Notes under the pieces: model-generated
What the model was told of the DNA's origin: nothing
The model's database searches: none
Seen by the model: only the letters and a program-made list of their open reading frames with translations
DNA from: Micromonospora aurantiaca ATCC 27029
Lineage (GTDB): Bacteria; Actinomycetota; Actinomycetes; Mycobacteriales; Micromonosporaceae
Length of the DNA: 64,000 nt
Direction of reading: 5' to 3'
NCBI RefSeq assembly: GCF_000145235.1
Contig: NC_014391.1
Location: 3,108,001 to 3,172,000 of the forward strand
Part shown: piece after piece, positions 16,103-24,430 of the stretch
How the letters are laid out: every line of letters starts with the position of its first letter
How positions within the stretch are numbered: position 1 is the stretch's first letter
Position numbers and translations under genes: made by a program

Positions 16103-16846
16103 ATGAACAACGCACTCGACGGCAAGGTAGCTCTCGTCACCGGCGGTGGCCGTGGCATCGGCGCGGCGGTGGCCCTGCGCCTGGCCGAGGACGGCGCCGA
16201 CGTGGCGCTGACGTTCCAGCAGAATCAGCGACGCGCCGACGACGTGGTGGACCGGATCAGGGCCGCGGGTCGGCGGGCGATCGCCGTGCGGGCCGACAGC
16301 GCCGACCCGGCGGCGGTGATCGCGGCGGTGGACCGGGCGGTCGGTGAGCTGGGCAGGCTGGACATCCTGGTCAACAACGCGGGCGCGTTCCTGCTCGGGC
16401 CGCTGGAGCAGTTGAGTCTCGACGAGTTCGAACAGACCGTCGCGGTCAACGTCCGGGCGCCGTTCGTCGCGACGCAGGCCGCGGTGCGCCACATGTCGGC
16501 CGGTGGACGGATCGTCAACATCGGCAGCAACACGGCCGAGCGGACGGTCTTCCCGGGCTTCTCGCTGTACGCGATGAGCAAGACCGCCCTGATCGGCCTG
16601 ACCAAGGCGCTCGGGCGCGAACTCGGCGGCAGGGCGATCACCGTGAACCTGGTGAACCCCGGTGCCACGGACACGGAGCTGAATCCGGCCGACGGTCCGA
16701 ACGCCGACACGATCAACGGGTTCACCGCGCTCGGCCACTACGCGCAGCCGGCCGACGTGGCCGCCGCGGTGGCGTTCCTCGCCGGCCCGGACGGGCGCTA
16801 CGTCACGGGGGCGACTGTGAACGTCGACGGCGGATTCACCATCTGA
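16103..16846 (+). CDS. SDR-family oxidoreductase
   Basis: An NAD(P)-dependent short-chain dehydrogenase of 247 residues. It has VTGGGRGIGAA (residues 12-22, cofactor loop TGxxxGxG), a NNAGAF block (about 90), the catalytic Ser in IVNIGSN and the YAMSK pair (Tyr and Lys near residues 155 and 159), then NLVNPGATDTEL and the C-terminal GATVNVDGGF typical of 3-oxoacyl-ACP reductase-like SDRs. The IGS replaces the usual I-S-S, with Ser kept. The carbonyl substrate is unknown. ATG 16103 is preceded by CAGGCT, a near-match to the leaderless -10 box seen elsewhere here. Confidence 0.88.
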   Translation: MNNALDGKVALVTGGGRGIGAAVALRLAEDGADVALTFQQNQRRADDVVDRIRAAGRRAIAVRADSADPAAVIAAVDRAVGELGRLDILVNNAGAFLLGPLEQLSLDEFEQTVAVNVRAPFVATQAAVRHMSAGGRIVNIGSNTAERTVFPGFSLYAMSKTALIGLTKALGRELGGRAITVNLVNPGATDTELNPADGPNADTINGFTALGHYAQPADVAAAVAFLAGPDGRYVTGATVNVDGGFTI

Positions 16847-16913
16847 CCTTCGGGAACGGCCGGGGTCGTGACCGGGCGTCGGTGGCCTGCCCACCGCGGG
16901 GCGGAGCGGCGGC

Positions 16914-16919
16914 TAGGCT
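16914..16919 (+). promoter_or_regulatory. -10 element upstream of YjbR-like gene
   Basis: TAGGCT lies 28 bases before GTG 16948. Transcription starting about seven bases on would give a short leader containing GGAAGG. Confidence 0.4.
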
Positions 16920-16947
16920 GTGCCGGTGTGGAAGGCGGTGTCCCCTG

Positions 16948-17334
16948 GTGACCGTCATGGTTGACGCGGACGACGTCCGCCGGGTGGCGTTGTCGTTGCC
17001 CCACGTGGTCGAGATCGACAGTGACGGCTTCGACTTCCGGGTCGCGGGCAAGGGGTTCGTCTGGTCCTATCCCGAGCGGACGCCCGGCAGACCGCGGCGC
17101 ATTCGCACCGACATCGCCGTGCTGTACGTGGGCGACGAGGCGGAGAAGCAGGCGTTGCTCCTCGGCGAGCCCGACCTCTTCTTCACCACGCCTGCGTACG
17201 ACGGGTCACCGCTGGTCATGCTGCGGCTGGCGCACGTCGGCGTCGAGCGTCTGACGGAGCTGGTCACCGACGCGTGGCGGATGCGTGCCCCCGACTCGTT
17301 CGCCGGTGACCCCGACGAGGCCGCCGGCGGGTGA
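16948..17334 (+). CDS. MmcQ/YjbR-family protein
   Basis: A small protein of 128 residues of the MmcQ/YjbR (CyaY-like double-wing) family. Evidence is DADDVRRVALSLPHVVEIDS at the start, then FRVAGKGFVWSYPE, the KQALL...DLFFTTPAYDG stretch and ML-RL-VGVERLTELVTDAWR at the end, which is the family's typical strand-helix ending. Members bind DNA in some cases, but the role is undefined. GTG 16948 or ATG 16957 could be the start. It is monocistronic. Confidence 0.78.
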   Translation: MTVMVDADDVRRVALSLPHVVEIDSDGFDFRVAGKGFVWSYPERTPGRPRRIRTDIAVLYVGDEAEKQALLLGEPDLFFTTPAYDGSPLVMLRLAHVGVERLTELVTDAWRMRAPDSFAGDPDEAAGG

Positions 17335-17430
17335 CGCCGGCGATCGGGCTTCGTCGAACCAGACCCTCTCGACGAGGGTCGCGTGCTTCACCAGACCCGG
17401 CAGCGTGGTCCGGGAGGCAGGCAAAGGCCA

Positions 17431-17898
17431 CTACGGCCGGAAGTACTCGGACATCATGCTGCTGACCCATTCCGGCTGCCGGACGTTCGCGGGGACGAAC
17501 TCCTCGAGCACCGGCTTCAGGTCGATGACGGGCGTGCCTGACACGGCGTCGAGGCCCACCACCGTCAGTTCGCGGCCGTCGACGGACTCGATCCGGCAGC
17601 ACGTCACGCCGATCCGGTTCGGCCGGCGGGGGCCACGGCCGGCGAACACGCCCATCGGCGGCAGGTCGGCCCGGCCCCGGTAGGGGCGGGGCTCGCGGTG
17701 GTCGCCGTCGTCCGGGAACCGGTCGAAGACGAACAGGACCTCCACGTGGGAGAACTCCTCCAGGCCCTGGAGACATGCCTCGCCGAAGCGCTCGTCGACG
17801 ACGATCGTGCTGCGGACGGCACCCCAGTTGTCGCTGTGCTGGATGTCCGTCCGGTCGTTGCGGACCGTGCCGATCGCAGTGATCTCGAAGCCGCTCAT
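17431..17898 (-). CDS. trmO: TrmO-family tRNA methyltransferase (TsaA/YaeB domain)
   Basis: A protein of 155 residues that fits the SAM-dependent enzyme adding a methyl group to N6-threonylcarbamoyladenosine in tRNA. It starts ITAIGTVRNDR, continues with a Trp-containing strand (NWGAVRSTIVVDE), GLEEFSHVEVLFVFDRF, then the hallmark GVFAGRGPRRPNRIGVTC (related to the family's F-A-x-R-x-P-x-R-P-N-P-IG) and DLKPVLEEF (from D-I-KPY). The Tyr of KPY is Val here. An AGACTA box on the complementary strand marks a leaderless promoter six bases before ATG 17898. Confidence 0.82.
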   Translation of the reverse strand: MSGFEITAIGTVRNDRTDIQHSDNWGAVRSTIVVDERFGEACLQGLEEFSHVEVLFVFDRFPDDGDHREPRPYRGRADLPPMGVFAGRGPRRPNRIGVTCCRIESVDGRELTVVGLDAVSGTPVIDLKPVLEEFVPANVRQPEWVSSMMSEYFRP

Positions 17899-17904
17899 GA
17901 CCGG

Positions 17905-17910
17905 AGACTA
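17905..17910 (-). promoter_or_regulatory. -10 element, leaderless promoter of trmO-like gene
   Basis: Minus-strand TAGTCT ends six bases before ATG 17898; no ribosome site is present. Confidence 0.5.
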
Positions 17911-17985
17911 GTTCCGCATCGATCGCTCCGGGGCCCCGTGTCGCCGTGAGCCGGTCACGGGGCACACGAGCCGGACGGCCGGCGC

Positions 17986-17991
17986 TAGGCT
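17986..17991 (+). promoter_or_regulatory. -10 element, leaderless promoter of PhzF-like gene
   Basis: TAGGCT ends seven bases before ATG 17999. An earlier in-frame ATG at 17993 is only one base from the box and so cannot be the start of this transcript. Confidence 0.5.
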
Positions 17992-17998
17992 CATGATC

Positions 17999-18856
17999 AT
18001 GGACGTTCTCCGATACGCGGCGTTCACCGCCGACCCCGCCGGTGGCAATCCGGCCGGTGTCGTCCTGGACGCCACCGGTGCGGGCGACGCCGAGATGCAG
18101 CAGGTCGCGGCGCAGGTCGGCTATTCCGAGACGGCGTTCCTCGTGCCCGCGGGCGGGGACGGCCGGTTCACTGTGCGCTACTTCAGCCCGAAGGCGGAGG
18201 TGCCGTTCTGCGGCCACGCGACGATCGCGTCGGCGGTCGCGTACGCCGAGCGGCACGGCCCCGGCGTGCTGCACCTGGACACCCGCGCCGGACTGGTCGA
18301 GGTCGCCACGAGCGTGCAGGCCGACGGCACCACCACCGCCACGCTGACCAGCGTCGCGCCGCGCACCGAGCCCATGAGCGCTGAGGACCTCGCGGTGCTG
18401 CTCGCCGCACTGCGCTGGTCGCCGGACGATCTCGACGCGACGCTGCCGCCGCGTGTCGCGTACGCCGGGGCCTGGCATCCGATCGTGGCCGCCGCGACAC
18501 GGCAACGCCTGGCGGACCTGGACTACGACATGGCGGCGTTGAGCGCGCTGATCGCCGACCGTGACTGGACGACGATCGACCTGGTGCACCGGGAGTCCCC
18601 GCTGGTGTTCCACGCGCGCAACCCGTTCCCGCCCGGCGGTGTGGTCGAGGACGCCGCGACCGGGGCGGCGGCCGCCGCGTTCGGCGGCTACCTGCGCGAG
18701 CTTGGCCTGGTGCAGCCGCCCGCGACCGTGACCGTGCGGCAGGGCGAGGACATGGGGCGTCCGAGCCTGCTCACCGTCGGCATCCCCGCCGGACAAGGTG
18801 CCGGGATCGCGGTGACCGGCACCGCCGTGCCCATCCCTGAGGAGGACGTGCGATGA
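17999..18856 (+). CDS. PhzF-family isomerase
   Basis: A protein of 285 residues of the phenazine-biosynthesis PhzF / diaminopimelate-epimerase-like fold. The first half has AFTADPAGGNPAGVVL, QVGYSETAFLVP (the Glu is the position of the catalytic acid-base of PhzF) and EVPFCGHATIASA; the second half has VEDAATGAAAAAFGGYL and a GRPSLLTVGI ending, where PhzF enzymes bind substrate. Outside phenazine producers the family's substrate is usually unknown, and no other phenazine gene is nearby. The stop overlaps an ATG (ATGA) that opens only onto a broken gene fragment. Confidence 0.85.
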   Translation: MDVLRYAAFTADPAGGNPAGVVLDATGAGDAEMQQVAAQVGYSETAFLVPAGGDGRFTVRYFSPKAEVPFCGHATIASAVAYAERHGPGVLHLDTRAGLVEVATSVQADGTTTATLTSVAPRTEPMSAEDLAVLLAALRWSPDDLDATLPPRVAYAGAWHPIVAAATRQRLADLDYDMAALSALIADRDWTTIDLVHRESPLVFHARNPFPPGGVVEDAATGAAAAAFGGYLRELGLVQPPATVTVRQGEDMGRPSLLTVGIPAGQGAGIAVTGTAVPIPEEDVR

Positions 18857-18881
18857 GGCCGGACCACTACGGCGGTTTCGT

Positions 18882-19076
18882 CACTTCGACGGGCAGCGGG
18901 CCACGCTCACCTACTGGCACCGGCCGTTGCACGCGATGACGAAGGCGTTCACCGGCGCGGGTTTCCGCCTCTCGGTGATCAGCGAACCGCCCTCCTCACC
19001 CGACACCCCGCGCCGGTCGCAGAGCGACTGGACCCACTGGGTCCATGACGTCGGATACCGGGCGGCTCGTTCGTAG
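18882..19076 (+). pseudogene. Remnant of a class I methyltransferase (C-terminal end)
   Basis: In a frame without a usable start, 64 codons read HFDGQRATLTYWHRPLHAMT then KAFTGAGFRLSVISEPPSS and end at TAG 19076. The YWHRPLHAM..F..AGF..SEP pattern is the tail of a common actinobacterial SAM methyltransferase group. The N-terminal three-quarters, including the SAM-binding G-rich loop, is missing, and the ATG at 18853 coupled to the PhzF gene is in another frame. It is a deletion plus frameshift remnant that was probably once the second gene of the PhzF operon. Confidence 0.6.
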
Positions 19077-19126
19077 TACGGGTGAGAGGCGGCCTGACCG
19101 GGCCGCCCGGACAAGGGAGTCATGGC

Positions 19127-19495
19127 ATGCCGCGGTACCTGATCTCGTTCAACGACGGCGCGATGGACCACATCCCCGTCGAGGAGATCCCCGAGGTGGG
19201 CAAGGACGCGCACGCGGTCATCCAGGAGGCCGTGAACGCGGGCGTGTTCGTGTACGGCACCGGGCTCGAACGCCAGCAGGCGAGCATCGTCGGTACGGAC
19301 GGGGCGGTCACCGACGGGCCGTTCCCGGAGACCAAGGAGGTCATCGGCGGTTTCGTGGTCCTCGACGTGGCCTCACGCGACGAGGCGCTGAAGTGGGCTG
19401 CCAAGATCGCCGTCTCGTGCCGCTGCGCCCAGGAGGTCCGGGAGATCATGCCCGACCCCGAGACGGAGGCGATGCTCCGCACGGCGGGCCGGTGA
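19127..19495 (+). CDS. YciI-like (DGPF-domain) protein
   Basis: A protein of 122 residues with the alpha-beta dimeric YciI/DGPF fold. The name motif is seen in GAVTDGPFPETKEVIGGFVV (residues 60-80), with the family's Asp-Gly-Pro-Phe and the GGF strand, preceded by YGTGLERQ and followed by ASRDEALKWAAKI. Relatives are often encoded near ECF sigma factors, but none is present here. The start is ATG 19127, with AAGGGAG about ten bases before; ATG 19122 is out of frame. The biochemical role is unknown. Confidence 0.8.
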   Translation: MPRYLISFNDGAMDHIPVEEIPEVGKDAHAVIQEAVNAGVFVYGTGLERQQASIVGTDGAVTDGPFPETKEVIGGFVVLDVASRDEALKWAAKIAVSCRCAQEVREIMPDPETEAMLRTAGR

Positions 19496-19846
19496 CAGGT
19501 CCGAAGTCGACGCGATGACGGGGTGGGCGTGGCACCGGACGGCAGCCATGCCCTCCGTGATCGTTAGCCAGGTCGCGGCAGTCGTCGAACCGCACCGGGA
19601 AAGACGCCCGGCCCGCTTGCGTGAACTCGGGAGCGAGTCGCTTCCCCTCGGTGCGCGTCGGATGGCCGGGTGCGGCGAAAACCGGTTGGCGGTCCCGGCG
19701 AGCGCTGTTAACTTGCCGATGGCCGTGCCGGAGAACGAGGGAGGTGGTACCCGTGACCGCAGTATCGACATGGGTGCTCCCCTCGGGGGTCACGGCCGGG
19801 CGACAGGTCGTCCGGGAGCGCCGTCGCACTCCCGAAAGGCACGACC
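19496..19846. other. Intergenic stretch without a supported gene
   Basis: These 350 bases hold short open frames with non-typical codons. A GTG at 19753 has a good ribosome site (GGGAGG), but its frame runs into the next gene out of phase and encodes an Arg-rich string; it could be a leader peptide or chance. GTTAACTTG near 19707 is an isolated A/T-rich patch that may be promoter DNA for the hydrolase at 19847. Confidence 0.35.
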
Positions 19847-20593
19847 ATGCGATTCGTCTCCGACCAGCGCCTCGCCGACGGCGTCCGCGAACGTGAGTTC
19901 ACCCTCGGCGAGATCCCGGGCATCCTGTGGACGCCCGCATCCGCGCCCACGTCGGCCCCGCTGATCCTGCTCGGCCACCCGGGCGGACTGCGCCGGATGT
20001 ACCCCCGGCTGGTGGCCCGGGCCCGCGACTGCACGGCGCAGGGTTTCGCGGCGGCCACCCTCGAACTGCCCGGCGGCGGGGACCGGCCCGCGTCCGCCGC
20101 CGCCGAGCAGGCCCGCGCCGACCTGCGGCGGGCACTGGCGGCAGGCGAGCCGGTCACCGACGACATCGTCGACCGGCTCGTCCTGCCGCTGGTGGAGAAG
20201 GCGGTCCCGGAGTGGCGGGCCGTGCTGGACGCCCTCCTCGCACTGCCGGAGATCGGCGGTCCGGTCGGCTACTCCGGCGGGGTGATCTCGATCGGCGTAC
20301 GGCTGGCGGTGGTCGAACCGCGCATCGTGGCCGCGGTCCTGTTCGCCGGGAGCTTCGTGCCGCGAGCGATGTTCGCCGAGGCGCGGCGGGTCACCATCCC
20401 GCTGCACGTCCTGTTGCAGTGGGACGACGAGGGCAACGACCGGCAGATGGCGCTGGACCTGTTCGACGCCTTCGGCTCGGCGGAGAAGACGCTGCACGCC
20501 AACATGGGCGGCCACACGGGCGTACCGCGGTTCGAGGGGGAGTCCGCGAACCGGTTCTTCGGCCGGCACCTGCGGACGCCGCCGAGCTCATAG
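19847..20593 (+). CDS. Alpha/beta hydrolase (dienelactone hydrolase-like)
   Basis: A soluble protein of 248 residues. The oxyanion region is LILLGHPGG (about 40-48), the nucleophile elbow is GYSGG (Ser near residue 144, fitting GxSxG), the acid is probably in LLQWDDEGND (about 185-194), and the His is in MGGHTGVPRF (about 225-230). It hydrolyses an unknown ester or related bond. It starts at ATG 19847 with GAAAGG nearby. Its stop codon TAG forms the first bases of the TAGGGT box that would drive the next gene. Confidence 0.78.
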   Translation: MRFVSDQRLADGVREREFTLGEIPGILWTPASAPTSAPLILLGHPGGLRRMYPRLVARARDCTAQGFAAATLELPGGGDRPASAAAEQARADLRRALAAGEPVTDDIVDRLVLPLVEKAVPEWRAVLDALLALPEIGGPVGYSGGVISIGVRLAVVEPRIVAAVLFAGSFVPRAMFAEARRVTIPLHVLLQWDDEGNDRQMALDLFDAFGSAEKTLHANMGGHTGVPRFEGESANRFFGRHLRTPPSS

Positions 20594-20596
20594 GGT
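20591..20596 (+). promoter_or_regulatory. -10 element, leaderless promoter of VOC gene
   Basis: TAGGGT ends six bases before ATG 20603 and overlaps the stop codon of the preceding hydrolase gene. Confidence 0.5.
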
Positions 20597-20602
20597 GGAC
20601 GC

Positions 20603-21010
20603 ATGACGCCCGTGACCGGACTGGACCACGTCGTCATCGCCGTGTCCGACTGGCGGGCCGCCACCGACTTCTATCGCGACGTCGTCGGCGCCGAGGTGAT
20701 CGGCGTCGGCGGCGACCGCGTCGCCTTCCGGATCGGCCCCCACCAGTTGAGCGTGCACGGGCCGGGTCTCGACCTCGGCGGCAACGTCGCCCGAGTCCCG
20801 GTCCGCCCGGGCAACAGCGACATCTGCTTCGTCTGGGCCGGGCCGATCGAGGAGGCGGTGGCGCACCTGCGGCGGCACGACGTCGAGGTGGAGACGGGAC
20901 CGGTCCGGCGGGTCGGCGCCGGTGGCGCCGGGACCAGCGTCTACTTCCGCGACCCGGACGGAAGCCTGCTGGAGTTCATCTCCTACCAGGATTCCTCGCA
21001 GCAGCCGTAG
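20603..21010 (+). CDS. VOC-family protein (glyoxalase/dioxygenase fold)
   Basis: A protein of 135 residues with two beta-alpha-beta-beta-beta units. It begins GLDHVVIAVSDWRAATDFYR, where the His in LDHV is the first metal ligand, and ends SVYFRDPDGSLLEFISY, in which the Glu is the last ligand. His in HQLSVHGPG is the middle candidate. The pattern fits glyoxalase I/ring-cleaving dioxygenase relatives; the substrate is unknown. It may have its own leaderless promoter rather than depend on the upstream hydrolase gene. Confidence 0.85.
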   Translation: MTPVTGLDHVVIAVSDWRAATDFYRDVVGAEVIGVGGDRVAFRIGPHQLSVHGPGLDLGGNVARVPVRPGNSDICFVWAGPIEEAVAHLRRHDVEVETGPVRRVGAGGAGTSVYFRDPDGSLLEFISYQDSSQQP

Positions 21011-21100
21011 GTCCTTGCCCTGCCAGCTCGCGGTCCAGCTGTGCCAGGGGCCGCCGGGGTGCCTGAAGCGCGCGGAGCCTCGACGCCCGATCTCGGTGCG

Positions 21101-21490
21101 TCACGCGGACCCGCCCACCGGCGACGCCCAGGTGGGGCGCCGGATCAGGCAGAACGGGTGGCCCGCCGGGTCGGCGTACACGTGGTCGCCCGGCAACCGC
21201 CGCGCGCCCAGGGCGAGCACCGCCTCGCCCGCCGCGTCCTGGTCGTCGACCATCACGTCGAGGTGCATCTGCTGCGGCACGGCCGGATCCGGCCACGTCG
21301 ACGGCGTCAGCCCGGGGGCGCGCTGGAACGCCAGCCCGGACGCCGCCGTACTCGCCGACACCACGGTGAAGTCGTCGTCCGCGTACGTGATCGGGTCGCC
21401 GAGGACCGCGCTCCAGAACCGCGCCTCGGCCATCGGATCCGGGCAGTCGACGATCAGATGGTGGAGCCGCCCGAGCGGCACAGGGATCAC
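21101..21490 (-). CDS. VOC-family protein
   Basis: A protein of 129 residues of the same superfamily as the gene at 20603, but of the branch starting LHHLIVDCPDPMAEARFWSA, with HLDVMVDDQDAAGEAVLALG in the middle and YADPAGHPFCLIR at the end. The late metal ligand is not Glu (FCLI instead of F-x-E), so it may have lost metal catalysis and act in binding or drug resistance. GTG 21490 has AGGA six bases upstream and is preferred over GTG 21481. The longer minus-strand reading is a shadow of the secreted hydrolase. Confidence 0.8.
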   Translation of the reverse strand: MIPVPLGRLHHLIVDCPDPMAEARFWSAVLGDPITYADDDFTVVSASTAASGLAFQRAPGLTPSTWPDPAVPQQMHLDVMVDDQDAAGEAVLALGARRLPGDHVYADPAGHPFCLIRRPTWASPVGGSA

Positions 21491-21516
21491 CCCGTTCCTG
21501 GCCGTGCTGCCGGGCG

Positions 21517-21711
21517 TCAGCTCAGCCGCAGGTCGTGCTCGTCGAGGGCGGCCTCGATGACGCCCAGCGCCTTCGGTCCCATGCCGTGCAAGCGAGCCAG
21601 CTCCGCGCGCGGCACTCCGGCGAGCTGGCGCAACGTGGTGTAGCCGGCGGCGGTCAGCGCCCGCGTGGCCGGTGCGCTGATCTTCGGCAGGCGGTCCAAG
21701 GACGAGGTCAT
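21517..21711 (-). CDS. Small helix-hairpin-helix DNA-binding protein
   Basis: A protein of 64 residues that is essentially one helix-hairpin-helix module: LPKISAPATRALTAAGYTTL, then RQLAGVPRAELARLHGMGPKALGVIEAAL, whose key element is the HGMGPKAL hairpin. It resembles the C-terminal domain of the RNA polymerase alpha subunit and other HhH proteins. It could bind DNA without sequence specificity. A TAGCAT box six bases before ATG 21711 suggests leaderless expression. It lies 26 bases upstream of the VOC gene. Confidence 0.78.
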   Translation of the reverse strand: MTSSLDRLPKISAPATRALTAAGYTTLRQLAGVPRAELARLHGMGPKALGVIEAALDEHDLRLS

Positions 21712-21717
21712 CGCCCG

Positions 21718-21723
21718 ATGCTA
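21718..21723 (-). promoter_or_regulatory. -10 element, leaderless promoter of HhH gene
   Basis: Minus-strand TAGCAT ends six bases before ATG 21711. Confidence 0.5.
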
Positions 21724-21910
21724 GACCGCTGGCACCCGGCCCGATGCCCCCCGCGAGCGCCCGGCCGGCAGATGCGGACTCGCCTCCGTCGATGCGGCAC
21801 TCGGGGCGGCCTCGGGGAAAGGCCCGACGGGTATATCGGGGCGTTTCCGTATGGGACTCGGGTGGAGTGCCGCTGAAGAATCGATGAGCATCCAGACACC
21901 GGGAGGTGCC

Positions 21911-23317
21911 GTGTTCCGACGTACCATGGCCGTCGCTCTGGCCGCGCTCACCGTCCTGGCGGGACTGCCCGGCGCGGCGCGCGCCGGTCTTCCGTCGCAG
22001 CGGCTCGTCTGGACCGAGTGCGCCGACGACCTGCCGGACGTCCCGCCGGATCCGCGCGTGCGGTGCGCCCGGCTCCGGCTGCCGGTGGACTGGGCCCGGC
22101 CGAACGGCCCGGCGTTCGACCTCGCCGTGGCACGCCGGTCCGCGCGCCTGCCGGAGCAGCGGGTGGGCACGCTGGTGTTCGGGCCGGGCGGTCCCGGCGA
22201 CTCGGGGGTGGAACGCATCCGCAGGGGCGACCGGTTCAGCGGCGAGTTGCTGGACCGGTTCGACCTGGTCAGCTTCGACCCGCGCACCGTGGCCCGCACC
22301 GCCGCGCCCGTCTGCACGCCGGATCCGGCGTTGCGCAGGCCGCCCGTCCCGCTGGCCGGCCAGGCCAACTTCGACGCCGCCGTGGCCTACAACCGGGCGC
22401 TGTGGAGCCGGTGCCGCCCGACCAGCCCGGTGTTCGACCACGCCGACACGCTCAGCACCGTCCGTGACCTCGACGCGTTGCGGCGTGCGCTGGGGGAGCG
22501 GCGGCTGTCCTTCCACGGCAGCTCGTACGGCACCCTGCTGGGCCAGCAGTACGCCGAGCGGTACCCCGGCCACGTGCGGGCCGTCGTGCTGGAGGGCGTG
22601 TTCGACCACAGCCTCGACGTGCGGTCCTTCGTGCGGACGCAGGCCGCCGCGTTGCAGGACGCGTTCGACGAGTTCGTGTCCTGGTGCGACAGGTCGGCGG
22701 ACTGTGTGCTCCACGAACGGGACGTGCGATCGGTGTGGGCGCGGGTGCTGGCCCGCGCGGACCGTGGGGAATATGCCCCCCGTACCGCCTTCGACGTCAC
22801 CGCCGTGGCGCTCGGTATGCTCGCCGGCCCGCGCTGGCCGCAACTCGCCGCGATCGTGCGGGACATGGACGCCGGTACGCCGCCACCGGAGGTGAATCTC
22901 TCGATCTCGGTCGCGGCGTTCTGCGCGGACTGGCCCGCCGAGGTACGCGACTACGCCGAGTACGCCGGCCTGGTCCGGGAAGCCAGGGCCGCCGCCCCGG
23001 ACGTCCGGTACGGCGCTGGTCTGCTGGCCGTGCAGACCTGCCTGGGCCGGCCGTCCCCGGTCCGTAATCCGCCGCACGAGCTGAACGTGCACACCCGCAC
23101 GCCGCTGTTGCTGCTCAACGCCCGGCACGATCCCCGTACCGGCTACGCCTGGGCGGTGAACGTCGCCCGGCAACTCGGCCGGCACGGACGCCTGGTCACC
23201 TACGAGGGCTGGGGCCACGGCACCTACCAGCGCAACGACTGCACGACCGCCGTGGTGGACCGGTACCTCGTCGACCTGACGGTGCCCGCCCCCGGCACGC
23301 GATGCCCGGCGAGCTGA
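21911..23317 (+). CDS. Secreted alpha/beta hydrolase (tripeptidyl aminopeptidase-like)
   Basis: An exported protein of 468 residues. Residues 1-25 are a signal peptide (RR, hydrophobic AVALAALTVLAGL, cleavage near AARA-G). The nucleophile elbow is HGSSYGTL (Ser near 208), preceded by the VFGPGGPGDSG oxyanion loop; the acid is in LLNARHDPRTGYAWA and the His in WGHGTYQRNDCT, which forms the C-terminal TAP-like domain. Streptomyces relatives remove tripeptides from secreted pro-proteins; specificity here is inferred. Pairs of Cys residues suit an extracytoplasmic location. GTG 21911 has GGGAGG four bases upstream. Confidence 0.86.
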   Translation: MFRRTMAVALAALTVLAGLPGAARAGLPSQRLVWTECADDLPDVPPDPRVRCARLRLPVDWARPNGPAFDLAVARRSARLPEQRVGTLVFGPGGPGDSGVERIRRGDRFSGELLDRFDLVSFDPRTVARTAAPVCTPDPALRRPPVPLAGQANFDAAVAYNRALWSRCRPTSPVFDHADTLSTVRDLDALRRALGERRLSFHGSSYGTLLGQQYAERYPGHVRAVVLEGVFDHSLDVRSFVRTQAAALQDAFDEFVSWCDRSADCVLHERDVRSVWARVLARADRGEYAPRTAFDVTAVALGMLAGPRWPQLAAIVRDMDAGTPPPEVNLSISVAAFCADWPAEVRDYAEYAGLVREARAAAPDVRYGAGLLAVQTCLGRPSPVRNPPHELNVHTRTPLLLLNARHDPRTGYAWAVNVARQLGRHGRLVTYEGWGHGTYQRNDCTTAVVDRYLVDLTVPAPGTRCPAS

Positions 23318-23329
23318 TCCGGCACGCCG

Positions 23330-24397
23330 CTAGACCGCCGGCCCCGGGTCCGGTGCCCCGGCGAGCGTACGGCCCGCCGGGCGCCGGTGCGGCAGCGCCG
23401 CCAGGCCCAGCGCGAGGAACAGCAGGACCGCACCGAGCAGGAACGGCAGCGACAGGGTGGGCTGGCCGAGCCACTCCCACGGCACGTGCCAGCGGGGATG
23501 CGGCTCGCTCAGGTGGTGCGTGAGCATCAGCGGCGCGCTCAGCAGGATCGGTGCGGCCCAGAACACCATCGCGACGCCGTACAGGACCTTCGCCGGGCCC
23601 TGCACCAGCGGGTGCCGTCCCTCGGTGCGGCGGCTGGCCCAGCCGAACAGCACCCAGCCGCCCAGCGTGCCCAGCGCGAAGGCGAGCAGACCGGCGGGGT
23701 AGGCGGCGGCGGGGGTGGCGCGGCTGAGGGCGAGGCTCATCGAGCCCTCGGCGTTGATCTGCACGGCGAGGATGTGGTCGCCGCGATCGGCGTACACGGT
23801 GATGTCGGAGGGGATGGACGCCGGGTCGCACTGCGGACTGCCGGGGACGCAGCCGTACGCGTCGGTGTGGACGGGCGCGCTCCGCTCCCACCCGGCGGCG
23901 TCCAGGCGTTGCCGCAGGTCGGTGAGGCCGCCGGCCGGTGCCTGGTCGAACGACGCGGTCAGCTCGGCCAGCGCGTACTCGCCGCCGTCGCCGAGCAGCA
24001 GCTCGGACAGGAGATCCTCGCCGAGCGGGTGGCCGTAGATGAGGAACACGGCGGGAGGGTCGTCCTGGTCGAGGTGGCTGACCTGCCGGTCCGGGTAGAG
24101 CTGCCCGACCACGGCGGCCAGGTCCCGGTGGTCGAGCGGGCGGGAGCCGAGCCACGCGAGCCAGGTGCCGAACGACGCGGCGAACAAACCGCAGACCACC
24201 GCGAAGACCGCCGCCCAGGCCACCACGGAACGGCTCGCCGGCCGTCCCAGCCGGGCACGCAGACCATGACGTACGAGATTCGCCGCGACCCGGCCACGCC
24301 GGTGGGCCGAACCGACGTCCCGTACCGTCTCCAGGATCTCGGCCCCGCGCGCGCGGCGATAGTCACGGGGGTAGGCCAGCAGCAGCCAGCGGTGCAT
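23330..24397 (-). CDS. Membrane protein coupled to a PadR regulator
   Basis: A protein of 355 residues. The N terminus HRWLLLAYPRDYRRARGAEI is the short cytosolic permease-prefix-like helix found before ABC permease or sensor proteins that travel with PadR regulators. One membrane segment follows (about 58-85), then an extracytoplasmic domain of about 120 residues with a Cys pair (GCVPGSPQCD), and three or four more membrane segments from 215 on. No catalytic motif is seen. It lies 33 bases after the PadR gene and is probably controlled by it. Confidence 0.65.
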   Translation of the reverse strand: MHRWLLLAYPRDYRRARGAEILETVRDVGSAHRRGRVAANLVRHGLRARLGRPASRSVVAWAAVFAVVCGLFAASFGTWLAWLGSRPLDHRDLAAVVGQLYPDRQVSHLDQDDPPAVFLIYGHPLGEDLLSELLLGDGGEYALAELTASFDQAPAGGLTDLRQRLDAAGWERSAPVHTDAYGCVPGSPQCDPASIPSDITVYADRGDHILAVQINAEGSMSLALSRATPAAAYPAGLLAFALGTLGGWVLFGWASRRTEGRHPLVQGPAKVLYGVAMVFWAAPILLSAPLMLTHHLSEPHPRWHVPWEWLGQPTLSLPFLLGAVLLFLALGLAALPHRRPAGRTLAGAPDPGPAV

Positions 24398-24430
24398 GGG
24401 TTTCTCCCTACGGTGCCGCGACGGCGGGGG

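Noticed and set aside
15236..16894. Extension of the minus-strand hypothetical gene to 16894
   Set aside because: Codons beyond 15940 are antisense to the SDR gene and lack the composition seen in the gene itself.
19753..19896. Short frame with a good ribosome site before the hydrolase at 19847
   Set aside because: It overlaps the hydrolase out of phase and encodes an Arg/Pro-rich string; could be a leader peptide but there is no independent support.
21101..23218. A 705-codon minus-strand protein covering the VOC gene and beyond
   Set aside because: Only the last 129 codons match a family (VOC); the rest lies antisense to the secreted hydrolase and has Arg/Gly-rich composition.
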